A stretch of DNA of 64,000 bases from Mycolicibacterium stellerae. GTDB taxonomy: Bacteria > Actinomycetota > Actinomycetes > Mycobacteriales > Mycobacteriaceae. A program made the translations under genes and the position numbers. How positions within the stretch are numbered: position 1 is the stretch's first letter; the number at the start of each line of letters is the position of its first letter. The DNA lies in the NCBI RefSeq assembly GCF_003719305.1, contig NZ_RARC01000023.1:37044-101043 (forward strand), given 5' to 3'. Shown here one piece after another: positions 1-9,683 of the stretch. The notes beneath the pieces were generated by a model. The model worked only from the letters and a program-made list of their open reading frames with translations, was not told where the DNA came from and made no database searches.

Positions 1-705
1 CTGTCGTCGATCGTGCTCAGCGGCATGCTCACGGTCATCGTGGGAAGGGCGGTGTTCGGCGCAGGAATCACGATCGGCGAGGCATGGCAGCGTGTCCGCG
101 GGCGACTGCTCCCGTTGTTCGGCTACATGCTGTTGTGGCTGCTCGCGGTGGCAGTCCCGGTGTTCATCGTGGTGTTCGTCGTCGCCATCGTCGTTCAGTT
201 CAGTGGCGCCGCGGCCTTCGTCCTGGCCATCCCCCTCGGGCTCGGATTGATTGCGCTGCTCGTCTATCTGTGGACGGTGCTCAGTTTCGCTCCGCCGCTG
301 ATCGTGCTGGAACGCCTCGGTGTCTTTCCGTCGATCAGCCGGTCCGTGCGGCTGGTGAAGGGTGACTTCTGGCGCGTGTTGGGGATCCGGCTGCTGGCGA
401 CGCTTGTCGCAGGGGTGATCGCGGGGGCGGTGTCGATTCCGTTCAGCCTCACCGGCCAACTCATGCTGATGGGTTCGGAATCCACCGCAACGACCCTGAT
501 CGCGCTGGTGCTCGTCGCCGTCGGCAGCGCGGTCGGCCAGATCGTCACGGCGCCGTTCAGCGCGGGCGCGGTGGTGCTCCTCTACACCGACCGGCGGATC
601 CGTGCCGAGGCGTTCGACCTGGTGCTGCAGACCGGCGCGGCGATCGCGGCGCCGGGTGCGGCACCGGACTCGACCGACCACCTGTGGCTCACCCGGCAGC
701 CCTGA
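1..705 (+). CDS. Multi-pass membrane protein, GPDPase_memb-like (5' truncated)
   Basis: The reading frame is open from base 1, so the true start lies upstream of the window; the first ATG inside is at 25. The visible 234 residues form about five to six hydrophobic helices, the pattern of the membrane domain named after glycerophosphodiester phosphodiesterases (PF10110-like). It has no catalytic phosphodiesterase domain. It directly precedes the DUF4129-DUF4350-MoxR-DUF58 genes, with 1 nt between its stop and the next GTG, so it is cotranscribed with them. From memory this position matches M. tuberculosis Rv3689. The function is unknown; a role in the envelope is inferred from its neighbours only. 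Confidence 0.8.
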   Translation: MSSIVLSGMLTVIVGRAVFGAGITIGEAWQRVRGRLLPLFGYMLLWLLAVAVPVFIVVFVVAIVVQFSGAAAFVLAIPLGLGLIALLVYLWTVLSFAPPLIVLERLGVFPSISRSVRLVKGDFWRVLGIRLLATLVAGVIAGAVSIPFSLTGQLMLMGSESTATTLIALVLVAVGSAVGQIVTAPFSAGAVVLLYTDRRIRAEAFDLVLQTGAAIAAPGAAPDSTDHLWLTRQP

Positions 706-706
706 C

Positions 707-1360
707 GTGCCCGCAATCGATATCGACCGAGACGCCGCCCATGAGGCGGCCCAGCGTGAACTCGCAAAGCCCATCTATCCCAAGCCATCTCTGACCCAAC
801 GTTTCTCGGAGTGGCTGGACGACCTGCTCTACCGCATAGTGCAGGAGGGCTCGAAGCTGCCAGGCGGCTGGTTCACCATTTCTGTGCTGCTCATCATCCT
901 CGCGATCGCGATTGTGGTGGCGGTGCGAATCGCGCGGCGCACCATGCGTACAAACCGCGGCGGCGAGCACGCACTGTTCGATTCGCATGAATTGACCGCC
1001 GCTGCGCACCGCGCGACCGCCGAACAATTTGCCGCGCAGGGTAATTGGGCCGCCGCCATCCGCCACCGCCTCAGAGCCGTCGCGCGACAGCTCGAGGAAG
1101 ACGGCGTGCTCAACCCCGTGCCGGGCAGGACGGCGACCGAGCTCGCGGTGGATGCCGGAGCGGCCCTTCCGGACCTCGGCGGCGAACTGACGCAAGCCGC
1201 AACCGCGTTCAACGATGTCACCTACGGCGAGCGGCCCGGCACCGAGCCTGCCTACCGGATGATCACCGACCTCGACCGCCATCTACGGTCCCGCGGTGCG
1301 ACGAGGTCTGGCACGTCGGCGATCCCCGCCGCGACAGACACCTGGACGGCGATTCGATGA
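707..1360 (+). CDS. DUF4129 domain membrane protein
   Basis: A 217-residue protein with one transmembrane helix near residues 55-75, followed by a soluble alpha-helical C-terminal DUF4129 domain (AAHRATAEQFAAQGNWAAAIRH, then R-rich helices). The GTG at 707 is chosen because it follows the previous stop by 1 nt. The stop overlaps the next start as ATGA. DUF4129 proteins travel with MoxR ATPases and DUF58 proteins, and this is that cluster (Rv3690-like by recall). The biochemical role is unknown. It is probably a membrane component of a MoxR-regulated complex. Confidence 0.85.
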   Translation: MPAIDIDRDAAHEAAQRELAKPIYPKPSLTQRFSEWLDDLLYRIVQEGSKLPGGWFTISVLLIILAIAIVVAVRIARRTMRTNRGGEHALFDSHELTAAAHRATAEQFAAQGNWAAAIRHRLRAVARQLEEDGVLNPVPGRTATELAVDAGAALPDLGGELTQAATAFNDVTYGERPGTEPAYRMITDLDRHLRSRGATRSGTSAIPAATDTWTAIR

Positions 1361-2495
1361 CAGACGTCGACACCGCGATTGCACCGACGGCGAGGCAGCG
1401 CTGGCGGGCGGGCCGTTGGGTGATCTCTGCGCTGGTCCTCATCACCGCTGTCGCCGCGTTGACGACACTTCTGACGTCGGCCCGGCCCGGCGGCCGGATG
1501 GACCCTGCCGCAACATCTCCCGAGGGCGCTCATGCCTTGGTCACCTTGTTGCGCGACCACGGTGTCGATGTGGTCGTCGCAGACGACATCGATGCCGTCG
1601 AACGGGCGGCACGACCAGACACACTGGTCATCACCGTGCAGACGAACCACCTCGTCGACGATGACGTACTGCGCCGGCTGGCTGCAGTGCCCGGCGACCG
1701 GCTCGTCGTCGAGCCGATCTCGCGGACGAGAGAGGTTCTCGCGTCCGAGGTTCGCCGCGACGCGCTGGGCAGTGAAGGCGGCTCTCCGGACTGCGATCTG
1801 CGGGAGGCCACCAGGGCCGGGGATGTCCAGTTCGGTGCGAGCGACGCATTCGAGGCGGAAGGCGACGTGCCGGTGACACGGTGCTACGAGGGGGCGGTCG
1901 TCCGCTACACCGACGAGGGTCGCACCGTGACGGTCGTCGGCACCTCGGACTTCATGGCCAACTCGGGACTGCTGAAGCGGGGCAACGCGGCGCTGGCCAT
2001 GAACCTGGCCGGCGCGGCGCCACGGGTCATCTGGTACGCCCCGCAACACACCGAGGGCGAATCATCAGGCGGTGCGACAGTTTTTGACCTCATCCCCGAC
2101 CGCGTGACGTGGATCTTCCTGCAGCTGTGCCTGGTCGTGCTGTTGGTCGCGCTGTGGAAGGGCCGACGAATCGGCCCGCTGGTCGCCGAGCGACTGCCGG
2201 TCGTGGTGCGCGCGTCGGAGACCGTGGAGGGCCGCGGCAGGCTCTATCGGTCGCATCGTGCGGGTGACCGCGCCGCCGACGCGCTGCGCACTGCGACGCT
2301 GCAGCGTCTGCTGCCCCGCCTCGGGCTCGGACCCAACGCCGACCCCGCGGCCATCGCGGCTGCCGTCGTCGGACGAATCGGGCAGGACCCGGAGTTCGTC
2401 CGGCACACCCTGTTCGGGCCCGCCCCTGCCACCGACACCGACCTGCTGAACCTCTCCCACGCTCTCGACAACATCGAAAGGCAGGTCGCCCAGTC

Positions 2496-2499
<4 letters not shown>
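1357..2499 (+). CDS. DUF4350 domain membrane protein
   Basis: A 380-residue protein with an N-terminal membrane helix (about residues 27-47), an extracytoplasmic DUF4350 domain that begins with an SPEGAHALVTLLRDHGVDV-type motif, a second membrane helix near residues 250-270 and a cytoplasmic tail. DUF4350 resembles the GATase-like/ThuA fold and occurs between DUF4129 and MoxR genes. The start overlaps the upstream stop (ATGA) and the end overlaps the moxR start (GTGA), which indicates translational coupling. It corresponds to Rv3691 by recall. The function is unknown. Confidence 0.87.
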
Positions 2500-3475
<976 letters not shown>

Positions 3476-3476
<1 letters not shown>

Positions 3477-4798
3477 TGGTGCTCACCGGCCGTACCGGCC
3501 TGGTGGCGTTGATCTGCGTATTGCCCATCGCGCTGTCACCCTGGCCCGCAACGGCGTTCATTGCCCTGCTGGCTCTTCTTGTGATTGCGGTCGCGGTGGA
3601 CATCGCCTTGGCAGGCAGTACCCGCCGGCTCAGGTTCGTCAGGTCGGGGGAGACCGCCGCGCGACTGGGTCAGCCCGTCGCCGCCGGGCTGACGATCCAG
3701 AACGTCGGCCGCAGCCGGTTCAACGGCGAGGTCCGCGACGCCTGGCCGCCGAGTGGACGCGCCGAGCCGCGCACGCACCCACTGGACGTGGCTGCGGGAC
3801 AACAGATTCAGGTGCAGACCTGGCTGCGGCCGGTGCGCCGCGGCGATCAGCAGTCGGCGTTGGTCACGGCCCGCTCGATCGGTCCGCTCGGCCTTGCCGG
3901 CAGGCAGGGTTCGCACCGGGTGCCGTGGGAGATACGGATCCTGCCGCCGTTTCTGTCCCGTAAGCATCTGCCGTCGCGACTGGCCAAGCTGCGGGAACTG
4001 GAGGGCATGGTTCCGGTGCTGATCCGCGGGCGGGGCACCGAATTCGACTCTCTGCGTGAATATGTCATCGGCGATGACGTCCGGTCCATCGACTGGCGCG
4101 CCACCGCCCGCCGCGCCGACGTCGTGGTGCGCACGTGGCGGCCCGAGCGCGATCGTCGTGTGGTCATCGTCTTGGACACCGGCCGCACATCGGCGGGCCG
4201 GGTCGGCGTCGACCCCACCAGAGCCGACCCCGGCGGCTGGCCCCGGCTGGACTGGTCGATGGATGCGGCGCTGTTGTTGGCGGCGTTGGCTTCCCGGGCC
4301 GGCGATCACGTCGACTTCCTGGCCCATGACCGGGTCAGCCGAGCCAGCGTGTTCAACGCATCGCGGACCGAACTTCTCGCGCAGTTGGTCAACGCGATGG
4401 CTCCCCTTGAGCCCGCGCTCGTCGAATCGGACGCCACCGCGATGGTGTCGGCCGTAGCGCGCCGGGTGCGGCGACGGGCGCTGGTGGTGCTGATGACTGA
4501 CCTGAACGCCTCGTCGCTCGACGAGGGCCTGATGACGGTGTTGCCCGCGCTGTCGGCCAAGCACCAGGTGTTGTTGGCCGCGGTCGCCGACCCTCGAGTC
4601 GACCGGCTTGCGGCAGGCCGGGACGACGCCGCGCAGGTGTACGACGCCGCCGCTGCGGAACGGGCGCGCAACGACCGGCGGATGATCGCATCGAGGCTGC
4701 GTCGCCACGGGGTCGACGTCGTCGATGCGGCGCCGGAGGAGTTGGCGCCCGCGCTGGCCGACCACTATCTGGCGATGAAGGCCAGCGGCCGGCTGTAG
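3476..4798 (+). CDS. DUF58 domain protein (MoxR partner)
   Basis: A 440-residue protein with two N-terminal membrane helices (about residues 8-45), a beta-rich region, then the DUF58 signature (RGRGTEFDSLREYVIGDD..R.IDWRATAR) near residues 183-215, and a vWA-like C-terminal half starting at VVIVLDTGR. DUF58 proteins are the usual partners of MoxR ATPases. The GTG start at 3476 shares a base with the moxR2 stop. It is the last gene of the five-gene run and ends 36 nt before the convergent SpoIIM gene. Rv3693-like by recall. Confidence 0.9.
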
Positions 4799-4834
4799 TC
4801 CGGCTTTAGGGTAATCCGGCCCCGAAGGCACGGG

Positions 4835-5827
4835 TCAGCCCGTCGGGACGACGTCCGGCGCGTCGTCGACATCACCGGTCTCGTTCGCCGCAACGGCTTT
4901 TCGACCGAAGTGAATGACATAGGCCAGGAACCCGGCCTCGGCGAGAATGCCGATTCCGATCCGCACGAATGTCGGCAGCGGTGACGGCGTGACAAGGGCT
5001 TCGATCAGGCCCGCGACCAACAGCACCGCGACCAATCCGACCGCGACGGACACCACTGCCCTGCCCCGTTCTGCGAGCACCTGAAGCCGAGGGCGGTTGC
5101 CCGGCGAGATCACCGACCAGCCGAGCTGCATGCCGACCGCGCCCGCAAGGAACACCGCGGTCAGCTCGATCAACCCGTGCGGGGCGAGCAGGCCGAGCAT
5201 GATGTCGCCCTTGCCCGCGTCGAACATCAGGCCCGCGATGACTCCGACGTTGGCGGCGTTCTGAAACAGCAGATACGGAATGGGAATGCCGAGCAGCAGT
5301 GCGAACGCGATGCACCGGGCGGCCACCCAGGCGTTGTTCGTCCACACCTGCAACGCGAACGAGCCTGCAGGGTGCTCGCTGTAGTAGTCGGCGAACTCGT
5401 GGTTCACCAATTGGTCTATCTCACTGGGAGTTCCGACGGTGGCCTGCACTTCCGGGTTGCCGGCCACCCACACCGCGATGATGACGGTGACGACGAAGAA
5501 GGCCAGCGCGGTCGCGGCCCACCACCGCCAGCTGCGGTAGGCGACGACCGGGAACGACACCGTCCAGAACCGGACGAATTCACTCCACAGCGGTGCGTGG
5601 GCACTGGTGACCGCCGACCGGGCCCTGGCGACCAGCGACGACAACCGGCCCACCAGCACCGAGTCGCCGGATGCCGTCCGCACCATCGACAAATGCGTCG
5701 ACACCCGCTGATAAAGGTCGACCAGCTCGTCGACCTCGGCGCCGGTCAGCCGCCGACGCCGCTTGACCAGCTCCTCGAGCCGCTGCCACGTCGGCCGATG
5801 GGCGAGCACGAACGCGTCGACATCCAC
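4835..5827 (-). CDS. Stage II sporulation protein M (SpoIIM)-like membrane protein
   Basis: A 330-residue integral membrane protein of the SpoIIM/DUF95 family, with a cytoplasmic N-terminal region (VDAFVLAHRPTWQRLEELVKRRR) and about six hydrophobic helices. The family is required for engulfment in spore formers; in non-sporulating mycobacteria its job is unknown, though it commonly sits with MoxR/DUF58 and RDD genes. The GTG at 5827 is preferred over an in-frame ATG at 5857: a TAGGAT hexamer lies exactly 7 nt before the GTG, giving a leaderless transcript, and the ATG would overlap the divergent gene's start codon. Rv3694c-like by recall. Confidence 0.88.
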   Translation of the reverse strand: MDVDAFVLAHRPTWQRLEELVKRRRRLTGAEVDELVDLYQRVSTHLSMVRTASGDSVLVGRLSSLVARARSAVTSAHAPLWSEFVRFWTVSFPVVAYRSWRWWAATALAFFVVTVIIAVWVAGNPEVQATVGTPSEIDQLVNHEFADYYSEHPAGSFALQVWTNNAWVAARCIAFALLLGIPIPYLLFQNAANVGVIAGLMFDAGKGDIMLGLLAPHGLIELTAVFLAGAVGMQLGWSVISPGNRPRLQVLAERGRAVVSVAVGLVAVLLVAGLIEALVTPSPLPTFVRIGIGILAEAGFLAYVIHFGRKAVAANETGDVDDAPDVVPTG

Positions 5828-5834
5828 CCTCCAA

Positions 5835-5847
5835 ATCCTAGTAGCGT
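5835..5847. promoter_or_regulatory. Back-to-back -10 elements of two divergent leaderless genes
   Basis: On the minus strand TAGGAT (complement of 5835-5840) is followed by 7 nt and the SpoIIM GTG at 5827. On the plus strand TAGCGT (5842-5847) is followed by 8 nt and the RDD-protein ATG at 5856. The two hexamers are 1 nt apart, so the whole divergent control region is under 30 bp. The TANNNT-plus-6-8-nt arrangement is the known mycobacterial leaderless pattern; use in vivo is inferred. Confidence 0.6.
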
Positions 5848-5855
5848 GGGCTTTC

Positions 5856-6761
5856 ATGGTCGGGCATGCAGAACAGGTGGTGACCGGCGACGCCGTCGTG
5901 CTCGATGTTCAGATCGCGCAGCTGCCGGTGCGGGCGCTGTCCGCGCTGATCGACATCGCGGTGATCTTCGTCGGCTACATCGCCGGCGTGATGCTGTGGG
6001 CGACGACGCTGGACCGGTTCGATTCCGCGCTGTCGGGCGCGGTACTGGTCATCTTCACCGTGCTGACCATGGTCGGCTATCCGCTGATATTCGAGAGCGC
6101 GACGCGAGGCAGGACGCTGGGCAAGATGGCGCTCGGGCTGCGGGTGGTGTCCGACGACGGCGGCCCGGAGCGCTTCCGGCAAGCACTGTTTCGGGCACTG
6201 GCATCGGTGATCGAGATCTGGACGTTCTTCGGCGGGCCCGCGGTGATCTGCAGCCTGCTGTCGTCGAAGGGCAAACGGATCGGCGATGTGTTCGCAGGCA
6301 CCGTCGTGATCAGCGAGCGCGGGCCGAAGCTTCCGCCTCCCCCGGTGATGCCTCCGTCGTTGGCGTGGTGGGCATCGTCGCTGCAGCTATCGGGACTGGG
6401 TCCCGAGCAGGCCGAGTTGGCCCGCCAATTCCTCTCTCGCGCATCGCAGTTGGATCCTCGAATCCGCGAGCAGATGGCCCATCGCATCGCCGGTGACGTG
6501 GTCGCGCGGGTCTCCCCGCCGCCTCCGCCCAGTGTCCCCCCGCAGTACGTGCTCGCGGCTGTGCTTGCCGAACGGCACCGACGAGAATTGGAGCGGCTAC
6601 GACCCGCGCCGGCGGAGCCACCACCACCGCCACCGTCGTGGGGTGCTCCCCCGCAGTGGGCACCAGCGCCGGCGCAGGGGGCGCCTGCGCCGCAGTCCTG
6701 GTCTCCGCCGCCGCCGGTTGCCCCGCCACCCGACGGCGGCGGCTTCGCCCCGCCTGGCTGA
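5856..6761 (+). CDS. RDD family membrane protein with proline-rich tail
   Basis: A 301-residue protein. The RDD domain lies at about residues 15-145: it opens with AQLPVRALSALIDIAVIFVGY and contains the RTLGKMALGLRVV motif and three membrane helices. A linker with predicted helices follows, then a Pro/Ala-rich disordered C-terminus from about residue 235. The role of RDD domains is poorly defined; some are ion transporters and others are membrane anchors. The ATG at 5856 fits a leaderless start (TAGCGT 8 nt upstream). It is divergent from the SpoIIM gene and orthologous in position to Rv3695 by recall. Confidence 0.88.
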   Translation: MVGHAEQVVTGDAVVLDVQIAQLPVRALSALIDIAVIFVGYIAGVMLWATTLDRFDSALSGAVLVIFTVLTMVGYPLIFESATRGRTLGKMALGLRVVSDDGGPERFRQALFRALASVIEIWTFFGGPAVICSLLSSKGKRIGDVFAGTVVISERGPKLPPPPVMPPSLAWWASSLQLSGLGPEQAELARQFLSRASQLDPRIREQMAHRIAGDVVARVSPPPPPSVPPQYVLAAVLAERHRRELERLRPAPAEPPPPPPSWGAPPQWAPAPAQGAPAPQSWSPPPPVAPPPDGGGFAPPG

Positions 6762-6766
6762 TCGGG

Positions 6767-7261
6767 TCAGCGATACCGTGCGCCGATCAGCATCAGCGCA
6801 GGGGCCACGATGGCGGTGCAGGTGCGGACGTGGTTCCACGCCGTCCACGTCGAGAAGTACGCCTGCCATTCACCGGCGGCGTCGGCGAGCGACAGTCCCG
6901 CCGGGTCGACGGAGTCGAGGTGGTTGTTGAGCGGCACGTTGAACGCCACCGTGATGACGGCGCCGAGCACGCCGAAGATCGCACCGGCCAGAAGCCATCC
7001 GCTGCCCGGTTGGCGAATCTGGACGATGGCCACCACCCCGACGGCCGCCGCGAGCACGGCCGCCCCGAGGTAGGCCACCAGGAAGGGTGCATTGGCGTTC
7101 GCTTCGGTGTTGATACCGCGCATCGCGGTGATCGCGCTGAGCGGGCCGGTGCGATCCAGTCCGCGCATCACGAAGGTGGAGAAGACGTACATCATTCCCG
7201 CGGCGGCCGCGCTGGCGATCGCGGCGATGGAGACAAGGACGACGGTCGGACTCATGTTCAT
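6767..7261 (-). CDS. DUF1772 (anthrone oxygenase-like) membrane protein
   Basis: A 164-residue protein with four predicted membrane helices. It carries family landmarks of DUF1772: a short N-terminal helix, GMMYVFSTFVMRGLD, the MRGINTEANANAPF motif, and a C-terminal segment that ends NHVRTCTAI. Related fungal proteins include anthrone oxygenases, but most bacterial members are uncharacterised. The ATG at 7261 is used; ATG 7255 is an alternative, and neither has a clear ribosome binding site. It ends 5 nt from the RDD gene and is convergent with it. Confidence 0.82.
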   Translation of the reverse strand: MNMSPTVVLVSIAAIASAAAAGMMYVFSTFVMRGLDRTGPLSAITAMRGINTEANANAPFLVAYLGAAVLAAAVGVVAIVQIRQPGSGWLLAGAIFGVLGAVITVAFNVPLNNHLDSVDPAGLSLADAAGEWQAYFSTWTAWNHVRTCTAIVAPALMLIGARYR

Positions 7262-7329
7262 GAGTTGGAGTCAACCGATGGCGGCCGAGACGATCCATCG
7301 TTGATCGTCGCGATCACATACGTAGTCGT

Positions 7330-7992
7330 CTACATCCCAACGCCCTTGTAGAGCTTGATGGAGATAGCGGTCATCCAGGCCCACGCCAAGACGACCGCTG
7401 CGGTAAACGACAGGATCGCGACGGCGCCCGCGCCTGATGCCATAAAGGCGAAAGTGCCCGCGAAAACGAGTCCGGTGACCCGCGAGAACCACGCCCAGCC
7501 CCCTTCACCGGCGCGCGAGAAACATGCAGCGAAGACGAAGCACGAGGCCACGAGAGCGATGAACGCGACGCCCGCGACCGTGAGATGAACCATTGCGTGC
7601 CATGTCGGTTCAGCCATTCCGGGTGGTGTGCCGGGCGGGAAGCCGTCGGACGGATCGGCGCGAAAAATCCCTGCTGCGACCAAGCCGGCGCCATAAGCGC
7701 CGAGCAGGCCCGCCGCCCACGCAGAGGAACGGCCGGCGCCGAGCGCCCGTCGAACGCCCACTGCGGCGGCAATGGTCATGGCGCCCGTGACGAGGAAGGT
7801 GACTATTTGCACCCAGCCGAGGTCGCCGTTGGCGAGTTGGCTTGCGGCGTGCCGGGTGGGGTCGAAGCCCTCCCTGGTCGCCACCTGCGCGGCTACCGAG
7901 GCGACGTAGAGGGGTCCTGCGATCACCCCGTAACCGAGCAGCGACTTCGTGACGCGATCGGCCAAGGGTGGGCACGTTGTCGCAGCGGTCAT
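7330..7992 (-). CDS. DUF998 family membrane protein
   Basis: A 220-residue protein with six hydrophobic helices, matching DUF998. It begins with LLGYGVIAGPLYVASVAAQ and contains the family-typical R-HAASQLANGDLGW stretch after helix 1. The ATG at 7992 is chosen over upstream in-frame codons because GGGAGG lies 7 nt before it. It is divergently transcribed from a TetR gene. The two palindromic operators between them lie within 20-66 bp of this start, so the TetR protein very likely controls it. Substrate and function are unknown. Confidence 0.85.
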   Translation of the reverse strand: MTAATTCPPLADRVTKSLLGYGVIAGPLYVASVAAQVATREGFDPTRHAASQLANGDLGWVQIVTFLVTGAMTIAAAVGVRRALGAGRSSAWAAGLLGAYGAGLVAAGIFRADPSDGFPPGTPPGMAEPTWHAMVHLTVAGVAFIALVASCFVFAACFSRAGEGGWAWFSRVTGLVFAGTFAFMASGAGAVAILSFTAAVVLAWAWMTAISIKLYKGVGM

Positions 7993-8011
7993 GATTGAGC
8001 CTCCCTGTGGA

Positions 8012-8026
8012 ACTAGACGGTTCAGT
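8012..8026. promoter_or_regulatory. TetR operator copy 1
   Basis: The sequence ACTAGACGGTTCAGT is an imperfect 15-bp palindrome of form ACT-NN-AC-N-GT-NN-AGT. A second copy lies at 8044-8058 in inverted orientation. Centres are 32 bp apart, about three helical turns. The position 20 bp upstream of the DUF998 start and beside the divergent TetR gene suggests the TetR protein binds here. Confidence 0.7.
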
Positions 8027-8043
8027 ACTGTAATCGGGCGGGA

Positions 8044-8058
8044 ACTGGACTGTCTAGT
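8044..8058. promoter_or_regulatory. TetR operator copy 2, overlapping the tetR -10
   Basis: The sequence ACTGGACTGTCTAGT has the same symmetric core as the copy at 8012-8026, reversed. Its last base is the first base of TACTCT (8058-8063), a -10 hexamer for transcripts beginning near 8070. Binding here would block the tetR promoter, giving autorepression. Confidence 0.7.
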
Positions 8059-8069
8059 ACTCTCACTGG

Positions 8070-8090
8070 ATGGAACGGATCGGGACATGA
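8070..8090 (+). CDS. Possible leaderless upstream ORF (MERIGT) coupled to tetR
   Basis: A 6-codon ATG-to-TGA frame. Its ATG lies 6 nt after the TACTCT hexamer, so it would be the first codon of a leaderless mRNA. Its TGA overlaps the tetR ATG as ATGA. It may serve only to deliver ribosomes to tetR, which has no visible ribosome binding site. This is inference from spacing; no homology supports it. Confidence 0.35.
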   Translation: MERIGT

Positions 8091-8719
8091 TCGAGGCGAT
8101 GCTTCCAGCGCGCTCCGCACGAAAGCGGCAGACGATCCTCATAGCCGGCCAGCAGCTGTTCCTGAGCAACGGCTATCAGGGCACCAGCATGGATCAGGTC
8201 GCGGCAACCGCCGCCGTTTCGAAGCAGACCGTCTACAAGCATTTCGGCGAGAAGCGGGAGCTGCTGTTCGCAATCGTCAGCGACGCGCTCGACACTGCAG
8301 CCTCCACCATCCGGGACCGGATCGCCGCGCTGACCGTCAGCGGCGATCTGGAATCCGACCTGGTCCTCCTCGCAGGCGACTACCTGCGCACGGTGTTGGA
8401 CGAACGCGTAGTCCAACTGCGACGGCTGGTGATCGGCGAGGCGAATCGGTTGCCAGAACTGGCTCGGCTCTACTACGAGCACGCGCCACTGCGCACACTC
8501 ACTGCACTCACCGAGACGTTCGGCGAACTCGATAGGCGCGGTGTCTTGAACACACCCGAACCATCGCTTGCCGCAGAGCATTTCGCATTCCTGGTGGTGG
8601 GCAGGCCGATCGATCAGGCATTGTTTCAGGGCGCCCCGAAAGTACTTGTTGATTTCGACGTCGAGGCCTATGCCCGAGCCGCCGTCGACGTCTTCCTTGC
8701 GGCATACCGGCCGCGCTAG
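8087..8719 (+). CDS. TetR/AcrR family transcriptional regulator
   Basis: A 210-residue TetR repressor. The N-terminal helix-turn-helix spans about residues 12-58 (AGQQLFLSNGYQGTSMDQVA, then VSKQTVYKHFGEK), followed by an all-alpha ligand domain (TetR_C-like, YxxxFGELDRRGVL). The ATG at 8087 is chosen; it overlaps the stop of a tiny leaderless ORF. Two copies of a 15-bp palindrome upstream predict regulation of itself and the divergent DUF998 membrane gene. The ligand is unknown. Confidence 0.88.
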   Translation: MIEAMLPARSARKRQTILIAGQQLFLSNGYQGTSMDQVAATAAVSKQTVYKHFGEKRELLFAIVSDALDTAASTIRDRIAALTVSGDLESDLVLLAGDYLRTVLDERVVQLRRLVIGEANRLPELARLYYEHAPLRTLTALTETFGELDRRGVLNTPEPSLAAEHFAFLVVGRPIDQALFQGAPKVLVDFDVEAYARAAVDVFLAAYRPR

Positions 8720-8727
8720 GGCAGCGC

Positions 8728-8733
8728 TAGGCT
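8728..8733 (+). promoter_or_regulatory. -10 element (TAGGCT) of leaderless AraC gene
   Basis: TAGGCT is followed by 7 nt and the GTG at 8741. The spacing predicts transcription starting on the start codon. It lies only 9 nt after the tetR stop, so the AraC gene has its own promoter. Confidence 0.5.
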
Positions 8734-8740
8734 CGCGGGC

Positions 8741-9682
8741 GTGGACGCCGTCGTCGGACTTCTCGATGGGGTACGCGCGCGCGGTGCGTTCGTGCTGCGG
8801 ATGGTGCTGGACCCGCCGTGGTCGATGCGCATTCAGGACGACGCGCCGCTGACCCTGATCTGCCAGACCCAGGGCAGGGCGGCCATCGTCGGCGACAGCT
8901 GCGGGACCGTTTGGCTCGAGGCCGGGGACGTCGCACTCACCCGTGGCACCGAGCACTACCGTTTCGCCGACGACCCAACCACCGCGCCCACGATCGTCAT
9001 CCATCCCGGCAACCGCTGCACCACGCTGTCCGGCGCCGACCTCCACTTCGAGATGTCGCTCGGGGTACGCACCTGGGGCACCAGCGCCGGCGGGGCCGAT
9101 CGATCGATCGTCTGCGCCTATGAAGGGCAAAGCGAGGTCAGTGCCCGGCTGCTCGATGCGCTGCCGACCGTGTTGGTGCTTCGGGCGCACGAGTGGGACA
9201 CCCCGCTGGTCGACCTGTTGGCCGCCGAAGCCAGCCGCGACGGTTCTGGTCAGGAGGCGTACCTCGACCGGCTGCTCGATCTGCTGCTGATCGCGGTGCT
9301 ACGCACCTGGTTCGACCGCGAGGAGAACGCCCCGGCGTGGTGGCACGCCGAACAGGATCCGGTCGTCGGGCCGGCGCTGCGACTGATCTACAACAACCCG
9401 TCGCATCCGTGGACCGTGGCCAACCTCGCTGGCGCCGTCGGCTCTTCGCGTGCGGCGTTCGCGCGCCGGTTCACCGAACAGGTCGGCGAGCCACCCATCG
9501 CGTTCTTGACAGGTTGGCGACTCGCGTTGGCCGCCGACCTGCTGCGGTCAAGCCAGGCGACGATCGCGGCAGTCGCCAAGCAGGTCGGCTATGGCACGCC
9601 GTTCGCGTTGAGCAGCGCGTTCAAACGCGCATACGGCGTCAGCCCGAACACGCACCGGGCCGCCGCGGCCCGTCCCGCGTGA
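8741..9682 (+). CDS. AraC family transcriptional regulator with cupin-like sensor domain
   Basis: A 313-residue regulator. The N-terminal half (about residues 1-180) is an AraC cupin_6-type sensor (MRIQDDAPLTLICQTQGRA, then GDVALTRGTEHYRFADDP). The C-terminal HTH_18 domain has two helix-turn-helices (WTVANLAGAVGSSRAAFARRF, then IAAVAKQVGYGTPFALSSAFKRAYGVSP). Proteins of this build usually control an adjacent reductase or oxidoreductase. Here no obvious target adjoins: the convergent carotenoid oxygenase ends 1 bp away and has its own divergent PadR gene. The GTG start fits a leaderless transcript. Confidence 0.9.
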   Translation: MDAVVGLLDGVRARGAFVLRMVLDPPWSMRIQDDAPLTLICQTQGRAAIVGDSCGTVWLEAGDVALTRGTEHYRFADDPTTAPTIVIHPGNRCTTLSGADLHFEMSLGVRTWGTSAGGADRSIVCAYEGQSEVSARLLDALPTVLVLRAHEWDTPLVDLLAAEASRDGSGQEAYLDRLLDLLLIAVLRTWFDREENAPAWWHAEQDPVVGPALRLIYNNPSHPWTVANLAGAVGSSRAAFARRFTEQVGEPPIAFLTGWRLALAADLLRSSQATIAAVAKQVGYGTPFALSSAFKRAYGVSPNTHRAAAARPA

Positions 9683-9683
9683 G

